A stretch of DNA of 64,000 nt. It comes from Candidatus Dormiibacterota bacterium (GTDB lineage Bacteria > Chloroflexota > Dormibacteria > Aeolococcales > Bog-877). The first letter of the stretch is position 1, and the number at the start of each line of letters is the position of its first letter. The stretch is taken from NCBI GenBank assembly GCA_027313505.1, contig DAHVDN010000006.1, forward strand, positions 24,913 to 88,912, read 5' to 3'. The notes beneath the pieces are model-generated. The model saw only the letters and a program-made list of their open reading frames with translations. It was not told where the DNA came from and made no database searches. Of this stretch, positions 39,109-53,275 are shown one piece after another. The translations under genes and the position numbers were made by a program.

Positions 39109-39188
39109 GCCCGGTCAGGACTGCTGTTGCAGCCGATGAGTGCGGGAGAGCTGGCGGGCAAATTCCCGACCAGCCCTCCCCGCAGCCG

Positions 39189-43550
<4,362 letters not shown>

Positions 43551-43655
43551 GGCCTGTCCGCCTCCTGGCGAATTGGTGGATGAGCGGGTATCCGGGCGCG
43601 GCCAGCTCGCCGAAATTGACCGCGCCAGCGAAGGTTCTGTGAATCCGTATCACTC

Positions 43656-46600
43656 TTATCGGCCGATGTCCTCGGCATCGTCACGTTCGTCGCGCTCAAG
43701 ATTGATGCCTAGTCCAAGTGGCATGTCAGGCATGTCATCTTCGGCAAAAACGATCTGCTCTTCGTTCTCGGACATGATCTCAACGCCCAATCCGAGGCCC
43801 TGAAGCTCCTTGACCAGGACCCGAAATGACTCCGGGATGCCCGCGTCGAGAGTGTTGTCACCCTTGACGATTGCCTCATAGGCTTTGACTCGGCCCACGA
43901 TGTCGTCGGACTTGATGGTAAGGATCTCCTGGAGGATGTGGCTGGCACCGTACGCTTCCAGTGCCCAGACCTCCATCTCACCAAATCGCTGTCCGCCGAA
44001 CTGAGCCTTTCCGCCCAGGGGCTGCTGGGTGACCAGACTGTAGGGTCCAGTGCTCCGGGCGTGGATCTTGTCCTCCACCAGGTGATGCAGCTTCAGCATG
44101 TAGATGATGCCCACGGTGATGGGCTGATCGAAGGCTTCGCCGGTCCTGCCGTCCCGCAGGACCACCTTCCCGTCCCGGGGCAGCCCCGCCCTCTCTAGCT
44201 CGTCCTCGATCTCGGCCTCTGACGCGCCGTCGAACACGGGGGTGGCAACCTTGATCCCCAGCGCCGAAGCGGCCCACCCCAGATGGGTCTCGAGCACCTG
44301 CCCAAGGTTCATCCGGCTGGGAACCCCCAGAGGGTTGAGAACGATCTCGACGGGTGTGCCGTCGGGCAGGAAGGGCAGATCCTCAATCGGCATGATCCTG
44401 GCGATGACACCCTTGTTGCCATGCCGTCCGGCCATCTTGTCGCCCTGACTGATCTTGCGCTTCTGAGCGACATAGATGCGAATCATCTCGTTCACCCCGG
44501 CCGGGAGCTCATCCTTGGCGGTGCGGCTGAAGTGCTTCACGTCGACCACCACTCCCCGCTCCCCGTGGGGAACGCGCAAGGAGCTGTCCCTGACCTCCTT
44601 GGCCTTCTCGCCGAAGATCGCCCGCAAAAGCCGCTCTTCGGCCGACAGCTCCGACTCACCCTTAGGGGTGGTCTTACCCACCAGGATGTCACCCTGCTGT
44701 ACCTCGGCGCCGATGTAGATGATCCCCCGCTCGTCCAGATTTCGGAGGCTCTCCTCGCCGACATTGGGAAGCTCGCGGGAGACCTCCTCCGGCCCGAGCT
44801 TGGTCTCCCGGACCTCCACCTCGAACTCCTCGATGTGAATCGAGGTGTACTTGTCCTCGCGCACCACCGACTCACTGATCAGGATCGCGTCCTCATAGTT
44901 GTATCCCTCCCAGGGCATGAAGGCGACCAGGACGTTCTGCCCCAGCGCCAGCTCGCCCCGGTCGGTGGCGGGACCGTCGACCAGCACCGCCCCCGCCTCC
45001 ACGTGGTCTCCGGGATCCACGATCACCTTCTGCGATAGGCAAGTCCCCTGGTTGCTGCGCACGAACTTGTGCACTCCGTACCAGACGTCGCTCCCCTTTC
45101 CGTCAGGGTGAAACAGGATTCCGAGGCCGCTGTCCTGGCCGCTCCGCACCACGCGCACCCGCTCCCGGTCGATCTCCGCCAGCGGAACATTGATGCCGAC
45201 GACCGTGCCGGCCTCCGGCGCGGTGATCAACTCACCGCTGTCCTTGGCCGCATAAAGCTCCATTCCGGTGCCCACCACCGGGGAATCGGTCGCGACCAGA
45301 GGAACCGCCTGGCGCTGCATATTGGAACCCATGAGCGCCCGGTTGGCGTCGTCGTGTTCCAGGAACGGGATCATCGCCGTGGCCACCGACACGATCTGCT
45401 TGGGGGAAACGTCGACAAAGTCGACGTCGGTCACGGGAACATCCTTGAAAGTGTGCCTGGTTCGCGCCGGGGTGTGCTCCACCCGGAACCCGCCCTCGGT
45501 GGAGATTGGTGCGTTCGCCTGCGCCACCGTGTACTTGTCCTCCTCATCGGCGGAGAGAAAGTGAATCTCGTCGGTAACCCAGGGGATGATCCTGACCTCG
45601 GTGACACCGGCGGTGGTCAGCTTCTTGACATCCGCCGCCTGGAGCACGGTCCCAGCCGCCAGTCCGCCGGCCGCTTCGCGCAACTCCCGACCGATGAGGC
45701 GGTCTGCGTCATCGCCGAGGGTCATGGTGTGATACACGCGCCGGAACGGGGTCTCAATGAAACCAAAGTCGTTCACCCGTGCGAACGTGGCCAGCGAACC
45801 CATGAGCCCGATGTTCGGCCCCTCGGGAGTCTCAATCGGACAGATTCTGCCGTAGTGACTGTGGTGGACATCCCGGACATCGAATCCCGCCCGCTCCCTG
45901 GAGAGGCCGCCCGGACCAAGCGCCGATAGGCGGCGCTTATGGGTGAGCTCCGAAAGGGGATTGGTTTGGTCCATGAACTGCGACAGCTGTGAGGACCCGA
46001 AGAACTCCTTGATCGCGGCCACCACGGGCCGGGCGTTGATCAGCGAAGCCGCGGTAACTGTGGTCGCATCGCAGATCGTCATCCGCTCTTTGATGATGCG
46101 TTCCATCCGGAGCAGCCCAGTCCGGAACTGGTTCTGCAAGAGCTCCCCCACGGCCCGAACCCGACGGTTGCCCAGGTGGTCGATGTCGTCGGCTTCCCCG
46201 TGGCCATTGTTAAGGTCGATGAGGCGCCGAATGATGTTGATGAAGTCCTCATGAGCCAGCACCCGCAGGTCCTTGTCCTCAGCCCGGGCCCGAGCGTCGG
46301 CCTCCGAGAAGCCCAGCCGCTTGTCCAGCTTGAAACGTCCCACACGACCAAGGTCAAAGCGCCTAGGGTTGAAGAAGAGCGCCTGCAACAGGTTGCGGGC
46401 GTTCTCCACGGTTGGCGGGTCTCCGGGCCTGATCTTGCGGTAGAGCTCGATGAGCGCCTCGTTGACGTCATGGCTCGGGTCCTTCTCCAAAGTGGCGTCG
46501 ATGTACCGGTGCTCCGGATCCAGGTCGACTTCACTGAAGAACTGACGGATGTCGTCGTCGCTGGGGTAGCCCAGCGCACGGATCAGGGTCGTCGCCTGAA

Positions 46601-47186
46601 ACTTCCGCTTGCGGTCAATCTTGGCCGTGAGGATGTCCTTGTTGGAGGTCTCGATTTCCAGCCAGGCACCCCGGTTCGGAATGAACTTGACCGCGTAGAG
46701 CGGCCGACCGGTCACCGGGTGCTCTGGTCCGGCGGTGAAGTAGACCCCCGGAGAGCGCACCAGTTGGCTCACCACGACCCGCTCGGTGCCATTGACCAGG
46801 AAGGTCCCCTCACCAGTCATCATCGGAAAGTCGCCTAGGTAAACCTCGGATTCCTTGATCTCACCGGCCGACTCACCCGTCTTGATGTGCAGGCGAGTTG
46901 TGATCCGCAGTGGCGCCGCGAAGGTCATGTCGCGGTTGCGACACTCCTCCTGATCGAACTTGGGCTCGCCGAAGCTGTAATCAAGGAATCTCAGCTCATA
47001 GTTCTTGCCGGTGTAGTCGGTGATCGGGTTGATCTCATCGAAGAGCTCCCGCAACCCGGACTCAACGAACCAGCGAAAGGAGTTAAGCTGCGTCTCAATC
47101 AGGTTGCCCACCTGGAGCATCTCCGGGATCTTCCCGTAACTGAGGCGAGCGGGCGCGGCAGGCATGGCAGCACGAATTGGCGGCAT
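43656..47186 (-). CDS. rpoB: RNA polymerase beta subunit
   Basis: The 1176-residue beta subunit shows [21 protein letters not shown] near the start, the rifampicin pocket [31 protein letters not shown] with wild-type Asp, His and Ser positions, [36 protein letters not shown], and the C-terminal [23 protein letters not shown]. The C-terminus ends in an acidic, unstructured stretch. Length fits Actinobacteria- and Chloroflexi-type enzymes. Confidence 0.98.
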   Translation of the reverse strand: MPPIRAAMPAAPARLSYGKIPEMLQVGNLIETQLNSFRWFVESGLRELFDEINPITDYTGKNYELRFLDYSFGEPKFDQEECRNRDMTFAAPLRITTRLHIKTGESAGEIKESEVYLGDFPMMTGEGTFLVNGTERVVVSQLVRSPGVYFTAGPEHPVTGRPLYAVKFIPNRGAWLEIETSNKDILTAKIDRKRKFQATTLIRALGYPSDDDIRQFFSEVDLDPEHRYIDATLEKDPSHDVNEALIELYRKIRPGDPPTVENARNLLQALFFNPRRFDLGRVGRFKLDKRLGFSEADARARAEDKDLRVLAHEDFINIIRRLIDLNNGHGEADDIDHLGNRRVRAVGELLQNQFRTGLLRMERIIKERMTICDATTVTAASLINARPVVAAIKEFFGSSQLSQFMDQTNPLSELTHKRRLSALGPGGLSRERAGFDVRDVHHSHYGRICPIETPEGPNIGLMGSLATFARVNDFGFIETPFRRVYHTMTLGDDADRLIGRELREAAGGLAAGTVLQAADVKKLTTAGVTEVRIIPWVTDEIHFLSADEEDKYTVAQANAPISTEGGFRVEHTPARTRHTFKDVPVTDVDFVDVSPKQIVSVATAMIPFLEHDDANRALMGSNMQRQAVPLVATDSPVVGTGMELYAAKDSGELITAPEAGTVVGINVPLAEIDRERVRVVRSGQDSGLGILFHPDGKGSDVWYGVHKFVRSNQGTCLSQKVIVDPGDHVEAGAVLVDGPATDRGELALGQNVLVAFMPWEGYNYEDAILISESVVREDKYTSIHIEEFEVEVRETKLGPEEVSRELPNVGEESLRNLDERGIIYIGAEVQQGDILVGKTTPKGESELSAEERLLRAIFGEKAKEVRDSSLRVPHGERGVVVDVKHFSRTAKDELPAGVNEMIRIYVAQKRKISQGDKMAGRHGNKGVIARIMPIEDLPFLPDGTPVEIVLNPLGVPSRMNLGQVLETHLGWAASALGIKVATPVFDGASEAEIEDELERAGLPRDGKVVLRDGRTGEAFDQPITVGIIYMLKLHHLVEDKIHARSTGPYSLVTQQPLGGKAQFGGQRFGEMEVWALEAYGASHILQEILTIKSDDIVGRVKAYEAIVKGDNTLDAGIPESFRVLVKELQGLGLGVEIMSENEEQIVFAEDDMPDMPLGLGINLERDERDDAEDIGR

Positions 47187-47274
47187 TGGCTAAAGTTCTC
47201 CAGGCAAACGGAAACGTAGGGTGAACTTCACAGGTGGCGGAGGGTCAATGCTACCACACTGCGAAGGCGCACCT

Positions 47275-47290
47275 GCTGGGGCACCCCAGC
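47275..47290 (-). other. Hairpin between rplL and rpoB
   Basis: The bases GCTGGGGCACCCCAGC form a perfect inverted repeat in the 136-base gap between rplL and rpoB. No T-run follows. It may be a processing or attenuation site that lowers rpoB relative to rplL, as happens at this point in E. coli. Confidence 0.35.
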
Positions 47291-47322
47291 CACTCGATCC
47301 CCGGATCGTTCGGGAGGCCGTG

Positions 47323-47703
47323 TTATTTGATCTCGGCGGAAGCGCCAGCCTCCTGGATCTTCTTTGCCACGGACTCTGCCTCCTCGCGAGAGACCCCCTC
47401 CTTGACTGCCTTTGGAGCGCTGTCGACCAGGTCCTTTGCCTCCTTAAGGCCAAGCCCGGTGATCTCCCGCACCGCCTTGATAGCGGCGATCTTCTGGTCA
47501 CCCGCGGCGGTCAGAATAACGGCGAACTCGGTCTGCTCCTCCGCCTCGACAGGACCCGCGCCAGTCGGGGCCGCGGCCACAGCAACAGGGGCCGCAGCGG
47601 TGATGCCGTACTTCTCTTCGATGAGCTTCTTGGCGTTTACCAGATCCAACACGGTCCAGTCGGCTAGCGCCTCGACGAAGTCTTCAACCTTGACCTTGGT
47701 CAT
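47323..47703 (-). CDS. rplL: Ribosomal protein L7/L12 (bL12)
   Basis: L12 forms the stalk that recruits translation GTPases. The 126-residue product starts [33 protein letters not shown], has the Ala/Val-rich hinge ([15 protein letters not shown]) and the C-domain [45 protein letters not shown]. It lies between rplJ and rpoB. Confidence 0.97.
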   Translation of the reverse strand: MTKVKVEDFVEALADWTVLDLVNAKKLIEEKYGITAAAPVAVAAAPTGAGPVEAEEQTEFAVILTAAGDQKIAAIKAVREITGLGLKEAKDLVDSAPKAVKEGVSREEAESVAKKIQEAGASAEIK

Positions 47704-47768
47704 TCTGTCTCTCCTTCCGTTGATGTGAGTTCATTCTCAACACGTCCTGAGCAGCCCGGGCCTGATTG

Positions 47769-48311
47769 TCAGGCGGCCTGCTTGGCCTCCAGCAGCCCCA
47801 CCAAGTCACGAACCGGCGCCTCCAGCAACCCAACCAGTTGGCTCATCGGCGCCTCAAGGACCCCTAGGAGCTGAGCCAGGAGCACATCCCTCGACGGCAG
47901 GTCCGCCAGTTGCCGGACCTCGGCTGGCGAGAGAATAGTCCCTTCCGCGATCCCACCCCGCACCATCTCCAGCCGCCGGTTGGAGCGGGCGTACTCCACA
48001 AGGACCCGCGCCGGAGCGCTCAGATCGTCGTAGCTGATGGCCAACGCGGTCGGACCGACCAGCTGCGGGCTGAGAGCCGCGATGCCGGCCTCCTCGCTGG
48101 CCCGCCGAGCAAGGGTGTTCTTGACCACGACATAGTCAATGCCCTCCCTCCGCAGCGACGCCCGAAGGCTCTCCAGCTGCTCCACCGACAGCCCGCGGTA
48201 ATCGGTCAGTACCGCGCTGCGCATCCTTCCGAGCATTTCCTTCAGCTCGGCGACATCCCGCTGTTTGCCTTCCGGGATCCTGGCAGCACCATGCTTTTTG
48301 GCGGCGATCAT
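47769..48311 (-). CDS. rplJ: Ribosomal protein L10 (uL10)
   Basis: L10 anchors the L12 dimers to the ribosome. The ATG at 48309-48311, with AGGAGG about six bases upstream, gives 180 residues: VAELKEMLGRMRSAVLTDYRGLSVEQLESLRASLRREG, VVKNTLARRASEEAG, GPTALAISYDD and an extended C-terminal helix with three GLLEAP/GVLEAP repeats that would hold L12. A 22-residue longer frame is rejected. The gap before it could hold an L10-L12 autoregulatory leader. Confidence 0.95.
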   Translation of the reverse strand: MIAAKKHGAARIPEGKQRDVAELKEMLGRMRSAVLTDYRGLSVEQLESLRASLRREGIDYVVVKNTLARRASEEAGIAALSPQLVGPTALAISYDDLSAPARVLVEYARSNRRLEMVRGGIAEGTILSPAEVRQLADLPSRDVLLAQLLGVLEAPMSQLVGLLEAPVRDLVGLLEAKQAA

Positions 48312-48569
48312 TCGGGGCCTCCTGAAGCTCCGGACCCGAATCCCAAGCGGATTGCCGGCGAGTCCTGGGACCCACACTCACAACTCACCTGCGCGGGGTC
48401 GGGTTTGAGCAAAATTTGCCCCCGCGGTCTCGGGTGCCGGCGAACGCGACTGTTACAACCGTTGGGACAGTATAGCGGGTCTAAGGACAGGCCCCTTCTT
48501 CGGCCTGGACACCGACCCAACCTTCAGCCACCGCCCGGCGACCCCTCCCCTTTGCCCGCTAGAGACCCA

Positions 48570-48588
48570 CCCCCACCGACGGAGGGGG
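48570..48588 (-). other. Hairpin just after rplA in the rplA-rplJ gap
   Basis: CCCCC and GGGGG arms with a 9-base loop follow the rplA stop directly. There is no T-run. The 279-base gap between rplA and rplJ is the place where an L10 leader is usually found, but I cannot assign its conserved structure by eye. Confidence 0.3.
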
Positions 48589-48590
48589 CA

Positions 48591-49301
48591 TCAAGCAGCG
48601 CTCATGCGTCCGGCCGCGAGGGGGTCTACCCGCACGCTCGGCCCAATCGACGGCGCCAGAAAGCAGGCCTTGACGTAGGAGCCCTTTGCCGCAGATGGCT
48701 TGGCCTTCACGATGGCCTCCATCATGGCGGCCAAGTTTTCATAGAGAGCGGACTCGTCGAAGCTGGTCTTGCCGACTGGGACATGGATGATTCCGTAACG
48801 GTCCACCCGAAACTCAACCCGCCCCGCCTGCACCTCCTTGATCGCGCGGGCGATGTCGAAGGTGACAGTCCCAGCCTTGGGATTGGGCATGAGCCCTCGA
48901 GGCCCGAGAATCTTGCCCAAACGCCCTACGGACCCCATCATGTCCGGGGTCGCCAGAGCCACGTCAAAGTCGGTGAATCCGTCCTGTACCCGCTTGACAA
49001 GCTCCTCCGCTCCCACGAGATCGGCACCAGCCTCCCTGGCTTCGCGCTCCTTCTCGCCTTGCGCGAAGACCGCTATCCGGCGAGACTTGCCGGTTCCATG
49101 CGGTAGGACCACGCTGCTGCGCACCATCTGATCCGCGTGGCGAGGGTCCACCCCCAACCGGACATGTAGTTCAACCGTGCCGGGGAAGGAACTGCTGTTG
49201 ACCTGCTTGACCAGGGCGATCGCCTCTCGCGGGTCGACCAGTTCCTTGCCTTCCAAAAGCTTTGCCGCCGCCTGGTAGCGCTTGCCGTGACCTGCTGGCA
49301 T
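48591..49301 (-). CDS. rplA: Ribosomal protein L1 (uL1)
   Basis: L1 forms the mobile stalk at the E site. The 236-residue product shows [117 protein letters not shown]. It follows rplK by 53 bases. Confidence 0.97.
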   Translation of the reverse strand: MPAGHGKRYQAAAKLLEGKELVDPREAIALVKQVNSSSFPGTVELHVRLGVDPRHADQMVRSSVVLPHGTGKSRRIAVFAQGEKEREAREAGADLVGAEELVKRVQDGFTDFDVALATPDMMGSVGRLGKILGPRGLMPNPKAGTVTFDIARAIKEVQAGRVEFRVDRYGIIHVPVGKTSFDESALYENLAAMMEAIVKAKPSAAKGSYVKACFLAPSIGPSVRVDPLAAGRMSAA

Positions 49302-49354
49302 CGAACTTCCTCCGGTGGTGCAATCGGGGTTTTAGCGCCCTCCCACCTCATTAC

Positions 49355-49783
49355 TTAGACGGTTATCTTTACGCCCATGGATCGCGCCGTCCCCTCCACC
49401 ATCTTGGCGATCGCTTCGAGGTCCCCAGAGTTCACATCAGGCAGCTTGGTCTGGGCAATCTCCAGCGCCTGAGCATGGGTGAGCTCTCCGGCCTGCTCCC
49501 GGGGAGGCTTGGACGAACCCTTGGGAATTCCCGCAGCCCTCTTGATCAGGTCTGCGGTGGGCGGAGTCTTGGTGACGAAGGTGAAGGTGCGATCCTCGTA
49601 GATCGTGATCTCGGCCGGGATCACCAGCCCCGCCTGGGCGGCGGTCTGCTCGTTGTAGGCTCGGCAGAACTCCATGATGTTCACCGAGTGCTGACCCAAG
49701 GCCGGGCCTATGGGATACCCCGGGCTCGCCTTCCCCGCCTCTATCGCGAGCCGCAAAACGGTCTTGACCTTCTTCTTGCCCAT
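49355..49783 (-). CDS. rplK: Ribosomal protein L11 (uL11)
   Basis: L11 forms the GTPase-associated region and is needed for RelA-type stringent signalling. The 142-residue product starts [47 protein letters not shown] and includes the Pro-rich linker, [18 protein letters not shown] and the C-terminal [14 protein letters not shown]. It follows nusG by eleven bases. Confidence 0.97.
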   Translation of the reverse strand: MGKKKVKTVLRLAIEAGKASPGYPIGPALGQHSVNIMEFCRAYNEQTAAQAGLVIPAEITIYEDRTFTFVTKTPPTADLIKRAAGIPKGSSKPPREQAGELTHAQALEIAQTKLPDVNSGDLEAIAKMVEGTARSMGVKITV

Positions 49784-49794
49784 CTCTCAGCCTC

Positions 49795-50355
49795 CTAGCG
49801 CAACCGCTCCACCTGGAGCAGGTCGAGCTCCACCGGAGTCTCCCTGCCAAACATGTTGACCATGACCTTGAGCTTTCCCTTCTCGGCGTTGATCTCTCCA
49901 ACCTTACCGTGGAAGTCCGTGAACGGACCGTCCACGACACGCACCGAGTCCCCCTCCTTGAACTCCACCTGGACCTTGGTGGCGACATCGCCTCCGATCT
50001 GGTGCAGGATGGATCGCATCTCAGTCTCGTGCAGCGGCACCGGGTGGGTCCCGGATCCGACAAAGCTTGTGACCCCTGGGGTATTGCGCACCACATACCA
50101 GGACTCGTCCGACATGACCATGCGGACCAGAATGTAGCCCGGGAAGATCCTCTTGGAGACGTGGCGGCGCTGGCCATCTTTGATCTCCAAGACCTCCTCA
50201 GTGGGGACCAAGACCTCAAAGATCTGGTCGTGCATGTCCATCGATTCCACCCGCTTTAGCAGGTTTGCCTTGACTTTATCCTCGTGCCCCGAATAGGCGT
50301 GAATGACGTACCAACTGGCTTGTTCGGTCACTTCTGAGGTATTGGCTGCGGTCAC
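49795..50355 (-). CDS. nusG: Transcription antitermination/termination factor NusG
   Basis: NusG binds RNA polymerase and couples it to the ribosome or to Rho. The 186-residue protein has the NGN domain (WYVIHAYSGHEDKVKANLLKRVES, VLVPTEEVLEIKDGQRRHVSKRIFPGYILVRM, VRNTPGVTSFVGSG) and the KOW domain (FKEGDSVRVVDGPFTDFHGKVGEINAEKGKLKVMVNMFGRETPVELD). It follows secE by 30 bases. Confidence 0.97.
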   Translation of the reverse strand: MTAANTSEVTEQASWYVIHAYSGHEDKVKANLLKRVESMDMHDQIFEVLVPTEEVLEIKDGQRRHVSKRIFPGYILVRMVMSDESWYVVRNTPGVTSFVGSGTHPVPLHETEMRSILHQIGGDVATKVQVEFKEGDSVRVVDGPFTDFHGKVGEINAEKGKLKVMVNMFGRETPVELDLLQVERLR

Positions 50356-50385
50356 GGCTGAGCTCCCGATGACTTCATGGCGTGT

Positions 50386-50718
50386 TCAAGGTGTGGCGGC
50401 GGCGCTCGGAGTCGCCGTCGGCCCCGGTGAAACCGATGGTGTGGCAGTGGCTGACGGCGTGGCCCCAGCCGTGGGCGTCGGGGTCACTGTCGCCGTGGCC
50501 GTGGTCGTATAGAGCGGAGCCAGTGCGGCGGTCAGGCCGAAGTCCACCAGCCCCAGGAAAGCAGCCATCAGCACCACGGTCACTATCACCACGCCGGTCA
50601 TCTGACGGAGTTCTGGCCAGGTAGGCCAGACCGTCTTTCGCAGTTCGCTCCATACCTCTCTTAAGTAACTCCCCGACTCCCCCCGTTCCGGGGAGGTGTC
50701 GCTTGCGACGTTGGCCAA
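50386..50718 (-). CDS. secE: Protein translocase subunit SecE with Ala/Thr-rich tail
   Basis: SecE clamps the SecY channel. The 110-residue protein shows the amphipathic helix YLREVWSELRKTVWPTWPELRQMTGVVIVTVVLMAAFLGLVDFGLTAAL, with one membrane span. After the span it carries about 40 residues of Thr/Ala/Pro-rich repeats (TTTATATVTPTPTAGATPSA and on), unusual for SecE, which normally ends soon after the span. It lies between tRNA-Trp and nusG. Confidence 0.93.
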   Translation of the reverse strand: MANVASDTSPERGESGSYLREVWSELRKTVWPTWPELRQMTGVVIVTVVLMAAFLGLVDFGLTAALAPLYTTTATATVTPTPTAGATPSATATPSVSPGPTATPSAAATP

Positions 50719-50750
50719 ATGTGGATCCTCTCAGCCGCTCACTTGTTCTG

Positions 50751-50823
50751 CAGGGGCGGCACGATTCGAACGCGCGACCTGCGGTTTTGGAGACCGCTGC
50801 TCTACCAGCTGAGCTACGCCCCT
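50751..50823 (-). tRNA. trnW: tRNA-Trp (CCA anticodon)
   Basis: The minus strand folds as a 73-base tRNA: acceptor stem AGGGGCG with CGCCCCT, D arm with TAGCTCAGCTGGTAGAGC, anticodon loop CTCCAAA giving CCA, and T arm with GTTCGAATC. The 3' CCA is not encoded. It lies between rpmG and secE and so is probably cut out of the operon transcript. Confidence 0.95.
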
Positions 50824-50845
50824 TTGAGCTAAAGGCTGACGCCCC

Positions 50846-50998
50846 CTACTTGGTCTCGCGATGGGCGGTGTGGCGTCGGCACCTACGGCAGTACTTGCGC
50901 AACTCCAGCCGATCCGGATCGTTGCGCTTGTTCTTCTGGGTGGTGTAGTTGCGCTCGCGGCACTCGCCGCACTGCAGGGTAATTATGGTGGCAGGCAC
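50846..50998 (-). CDS. rpmG: Ribosomal protein L33 (bL33), zinc-binding form
   Basis: The GTG at 50996-50998 opens a 50-residue protein starting [20 protein letters not shown] and ending [16 protein letters not shown]. Cys10, Cys13, Cys37 and Cys40 form the zinc ribbon of the C+ form. It is too short for long-frame searches but its place before tRNA-Trp and secE and the strong promoter upstream make it secure. Confidence 0.93.
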   Translation of the reverse strand: MPATIITLQCGECRERNYTTQKNKRNDPDRLELRKYCRRCRRHTAHRETK

Positions 50999-51021
50999 CG
51001 GAAGACTCTCCAGACAAAAAC

Positions 51022-51038
51022 GCCTGGCCGAGCCAGGC
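51022..51038 (-). other. Hairpin with T-run at the 5' end of the rpmG leader
   Basis: On the minus strand GCCTGGC-TCG-GCCAGGC is a perfect 7-base-pair stem followed by GTTTTTG. It looks like an intrinsic terminator but begins at the expected transcription start, so it is more likely a 5' stabiliser or attenuator for the rpmG-rpoC transcript. It could also weakly end transcription. Confidence 0.5.
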
Positions 51039-51045
51039 TTGCGCC

Positions 51046-51074
51046 AGTATATCTGTCCTGCCCCCCCCAGTCAA
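51046..51074 (-). promoter_or_regulatory. Sigma-70 type promoter of the rpmG-secE-nusG-rplKAJL-rpoBC run
   Basis: On the minus strand TTGACT (51074-51069) is followed by 17 bases, eight of them a G run, and TATACT (51051-51046). Start of transcription would be near 51039, about 40 bases before the rpmG GTG. Confidence 0.78.
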
Positions 51075-51211
51075 TCTCGGGGCACCCTGGCACCATCCAG
51101 AGAGCGGACGCAGCCGCCTCATTCTGGCACCCCTCCAATTCCGAGGCCGGTTTCACGACTTCGTTGCAACCGGCCTCGGGTAGGGCGAAGGACCTGGGCG
51201 TTTCTAGAGGC

Positions 51212-51790
51212 GTGATCGTCAATCTGTCGACCCTTTCGGAAACCGGCCTAGACCAATGGCTGGCGGCGGAACTCCACCGCACCCTTGGTCCTCTGGGCGT
51301 TGGTGACCGCAGCTGGCCTGAGCTTCCACTTGCGCCGGGCTCTCCCGGGCGTCCGGGCTTCGACGGGAGCAGGTTCACCAGGATAGTCAGGCTCGGGGCC
51401 GGTGCGGTGGTGTTGACTGCGGCCGCGGGCGGCATGGGACTGGCATCTCAGGGACTGGGCCAGCGGACGATTTTCGGCGCTCCATCGATCTCATCGTCCT
51501 TGAACGGTCAGGTGCCGTCGAGCGCTGGCACGAACCGCGACACCAACGGCTCTTCTCTTGACCGAGCCGCCCTGCTTGGGCGCGGTCAGGGACGGGGCCC
51601 TACCGGTCGGCACCGATATGACGTGGGGCTTGTCCCGCCGCACGCGACCGGTTTGGCCGCGGGCCACTACGGGTCGGGCCACCTGCCCGCTGACGCTTCG
51701 AAGCGGCCCTCGGCAGCCGACTCCGCCAGCCACCGGACTCAGGGAGCCACTCAATTGCAACCGCCCTCAGGGAAGGAGACTCACCGGTGA
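51212..51790 (+). CDS. Single-span membrane protein, possible anti-sigma-like (paralogue of the one at 54436)
   Basis: I do not recognise a named family. The GTG start gives 192 residues: a short N-terminal segment with LDQWLAAELHRTLGPLG, a Pro/Gly-rich linker, a single membrane span at about residues 60-80 (IVRLGAGAVVLTAAAGGMGL), then a long polar, Ser/Gly/His-rich outer part. The protein at 54436 has the same layout and a matching FDRWLDAEL motif, and it directly follows an ECF sigma gene. So both may be membrane anti-sigma factors. It overlaps the TadG-like gene by GTGA, so the two are co-translated. Confidence 0.55.
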   Translation: MIVNLSTLSETGLDQWLAAELHRTLGPLGVGDRSWPELPLAPGSPGRPGFDGSRFTRIVRLGAGAVVLTAAAGGMGLASQGLGQRTIFGAPSISSSLNGQVPSSAGTNRDTNGSSLDRAALLGRGQGRGPTGRHRYDVGLVPPHATGLAAGHYGSGHLPADASKRPSAADSASHRTQGATQLQPPSGKETHR

Positions 51791-52878
51791 TACCTAGAAG
51801 CTCAAGATCGGAGCGCGGCCAGGTGACCGTGCTGTTCGCGATAGCAGCCGTGGCCCTGGTCGCGGTGGTCGGGCTGGCGGTTGACGCAGGCACGAGCTAT
51901 GTCGACCAGCGTTCCCTCCAGGCTGGGTCCGATACCGCCTCCACCACCGGTGCCAGCATGTTGGCCGCGGACTTCCACGCCTGTATCACTTCTGGGATAC
52001 TTCCCTATACGAACGCCAACGTCGCCTCGGCCGTGACCTCCATAGCCGACACCGCTGCGGCGGCATCCGGGAAGGTCACCAGCCTGCCGGTCGTGGACTA
52101 CGTGGAGTACGACGGCGCCACCCTGACAGACGTTGGAGCCGTCGCCTCCTACGGTGGACCGTTTTGCACCTCGAGCTCGGGACCGGGCACATGGGCCGGA
52201 CCAATGGGGGTCAGGGTCCTGGCAGGCAACACCCACCAGACACTCGTGCTCCAGATTGTCGGCATCCATAGGGCGAGCGAGCAGGCAACTTCAACCGCGG
52301 CCTTCGGAGTGATCACCTCCGGAACTGTCATCCCCTTCGTGGCCTGCGCCGCTGGGCCGCTGATAAATCCCGCAGACCCTGGACTGGTCGGCGGGCAGAT
52401 CGTCCCGGGCGACACGGTGCTGCTTGCGAACAAGAAGGGGTCTCTGGGTTGGGACACCAACTGCAACCAGGTCAAGGACGCCAACTTCAAGGGTTTCCTG
52501 CCCTGCCCACCAGGGTCCAAGCCGACGTGCACCATTGAGGTTGCCTCCGGGATCACATCGGGACCGTGGCAGGGCGGATCGGCCTGCGGTCAATGGCCTT
52601 CGGACATCGCGGTCGGAGACGTGGTGGATGTCCCCCTGGTATCGGCCGCCACCGGCGGTGGCTCCAATATCAACCTCGCGGTCCTGGGAATCATCCAGGT
52701 ACAGATCACAGTGAACAGCTGTTCCGGCGGCGGTGACTTCAATCTGGAGGGTGTGGTGCTCCAGCAAGGGACGGTCACCGGAAACATCCTCCTGTGCTCC
52801 ACCACTTCATCTCCCAACTGCGACAACGCCCCGTTTAACCTTCCCTCGGAGGCAACCGGTGTCCAGCTGGTCAACTAG
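51787..52878 (+). CDS. TadG/TadE-like pilus-assembly family protein
   Basis: The 363-residue protein opens with a basic stretch and RGQVTVLFAIAAVALVAVVGLAVDAG, the hydrophobic N-terminal helix of Flp pilus TadE/G-like (Tad domain) proteins, followed by SYVDQRSLQAGSDTAS as in that family. The remainder is an extracytoplasmic beta-rich region with several Cys residues (NSCSGGGDF, NCNQVKD) that may form disulfides. The gene overlaps its neighbours on both sides: GTGA upstream and 20 bases with the first TadE gene. In other bacteria such minor pseudopilins belong to tight-adherence pili; the ATPase and platform genes are not in the window. Confidence 0.75.
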   Translation: MIPRSSRSERGQVTVLFAIAAVALVAVVGLAVDAGTSYVDQRSLQAGSDTASTTGASMLAADFHACITSGILPYTNANVASAVTSIADTAAAASGKVTSLPVVDYVEYDGATLTDVGAVASYGGPFCTSSSGPGTWAGPMGVRVLAGNTHQTLVLQIVGIHRASEQATSTAAFGVITSGTVIPFVACAAGPLINPADPGLVGGQIVPGDTVLLANKKGSLGWDTNCNQVKDANFKGFLPCPPGSKPTCTIEVASGITSGPWQGGSACGQWPSDIAVGDVVDVPLVSAATGGGSNINLAVLGIIQVQITVNSCSGGGDFNLEGVVLQQGTVTGNILLCSTTSSPNCDNAPFNLPSEATGVQLVN

Positions 52879-53275
52879 AGGCGCCAAGCGCGGCCAGAGC
52901 CTGGTTGAGTTCGCCATTGTGCTGCCGATCCTCCTGCTCTTGATGTCCGGAGGAGTTGACCTCACCAGGGCGTTCTTCGTAGGGGTCCAGATCTCCGACG
53001 CCTCCCGCCAGGCCGCCCTGTACGCCGCCAACAACCCAGACAGCTACAACCAGGCGGCACTCCAGACCATCGCTGAGGAGAACGCCGGGAGCGGGCTGCT
53101 GGTTTGCCCGGGCGGCGATCTCCACGTAACCCTCAACCCAGACACGAGCGTCACCCCTGCCACCGCACCCTTCAATCAGCAGGTGACAGTCGTCTGTGCC
53201 CTTCCGATGCTCACTCCGGGCATCCCCGGGCCGGTAGACATCCGGGCCACCGCCACCATCCTAATCGTGCCTTGA
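52859..53275 (+). CDS. TadE-like pseudopilin
   Basis: A GTG at 52859, with GGAGG six bases upstream, gives 138 residues: SSWSTRGAKRGQSLVEFAIV, LPILLLLMSGGVDLTRAFF and VGVQISDASRQAALYAANNP, the TadE N-terminal motif (GQSLVEFA) with its conserved Glu, plus a small outer domain with two Cys. The longer frame starts inside the TadG gene and is rejected. It ends in a TTGA overlap with the next TadE gene. Confidence 0.78.
   Translation: MSSWSTRGAKRGQSLVEFAIVLPILLLLMSGGVDLTRAFFVGVQISDASRQAALYAANNPDSYNQAALQTIAEENAGSGLLVCPGGDLHVTLNPDTSVTPATAPFNQQVTVVCALPMLTPGIPGPVDIRATATILIVP

Noticed and set aside
48469-48497. TATACT in the rplA-rplJ gap as a promoter
   Set aside because: The -10-like hexamer has no acceptable -35 at 16-18 bases and no extended -10, so it was not called.
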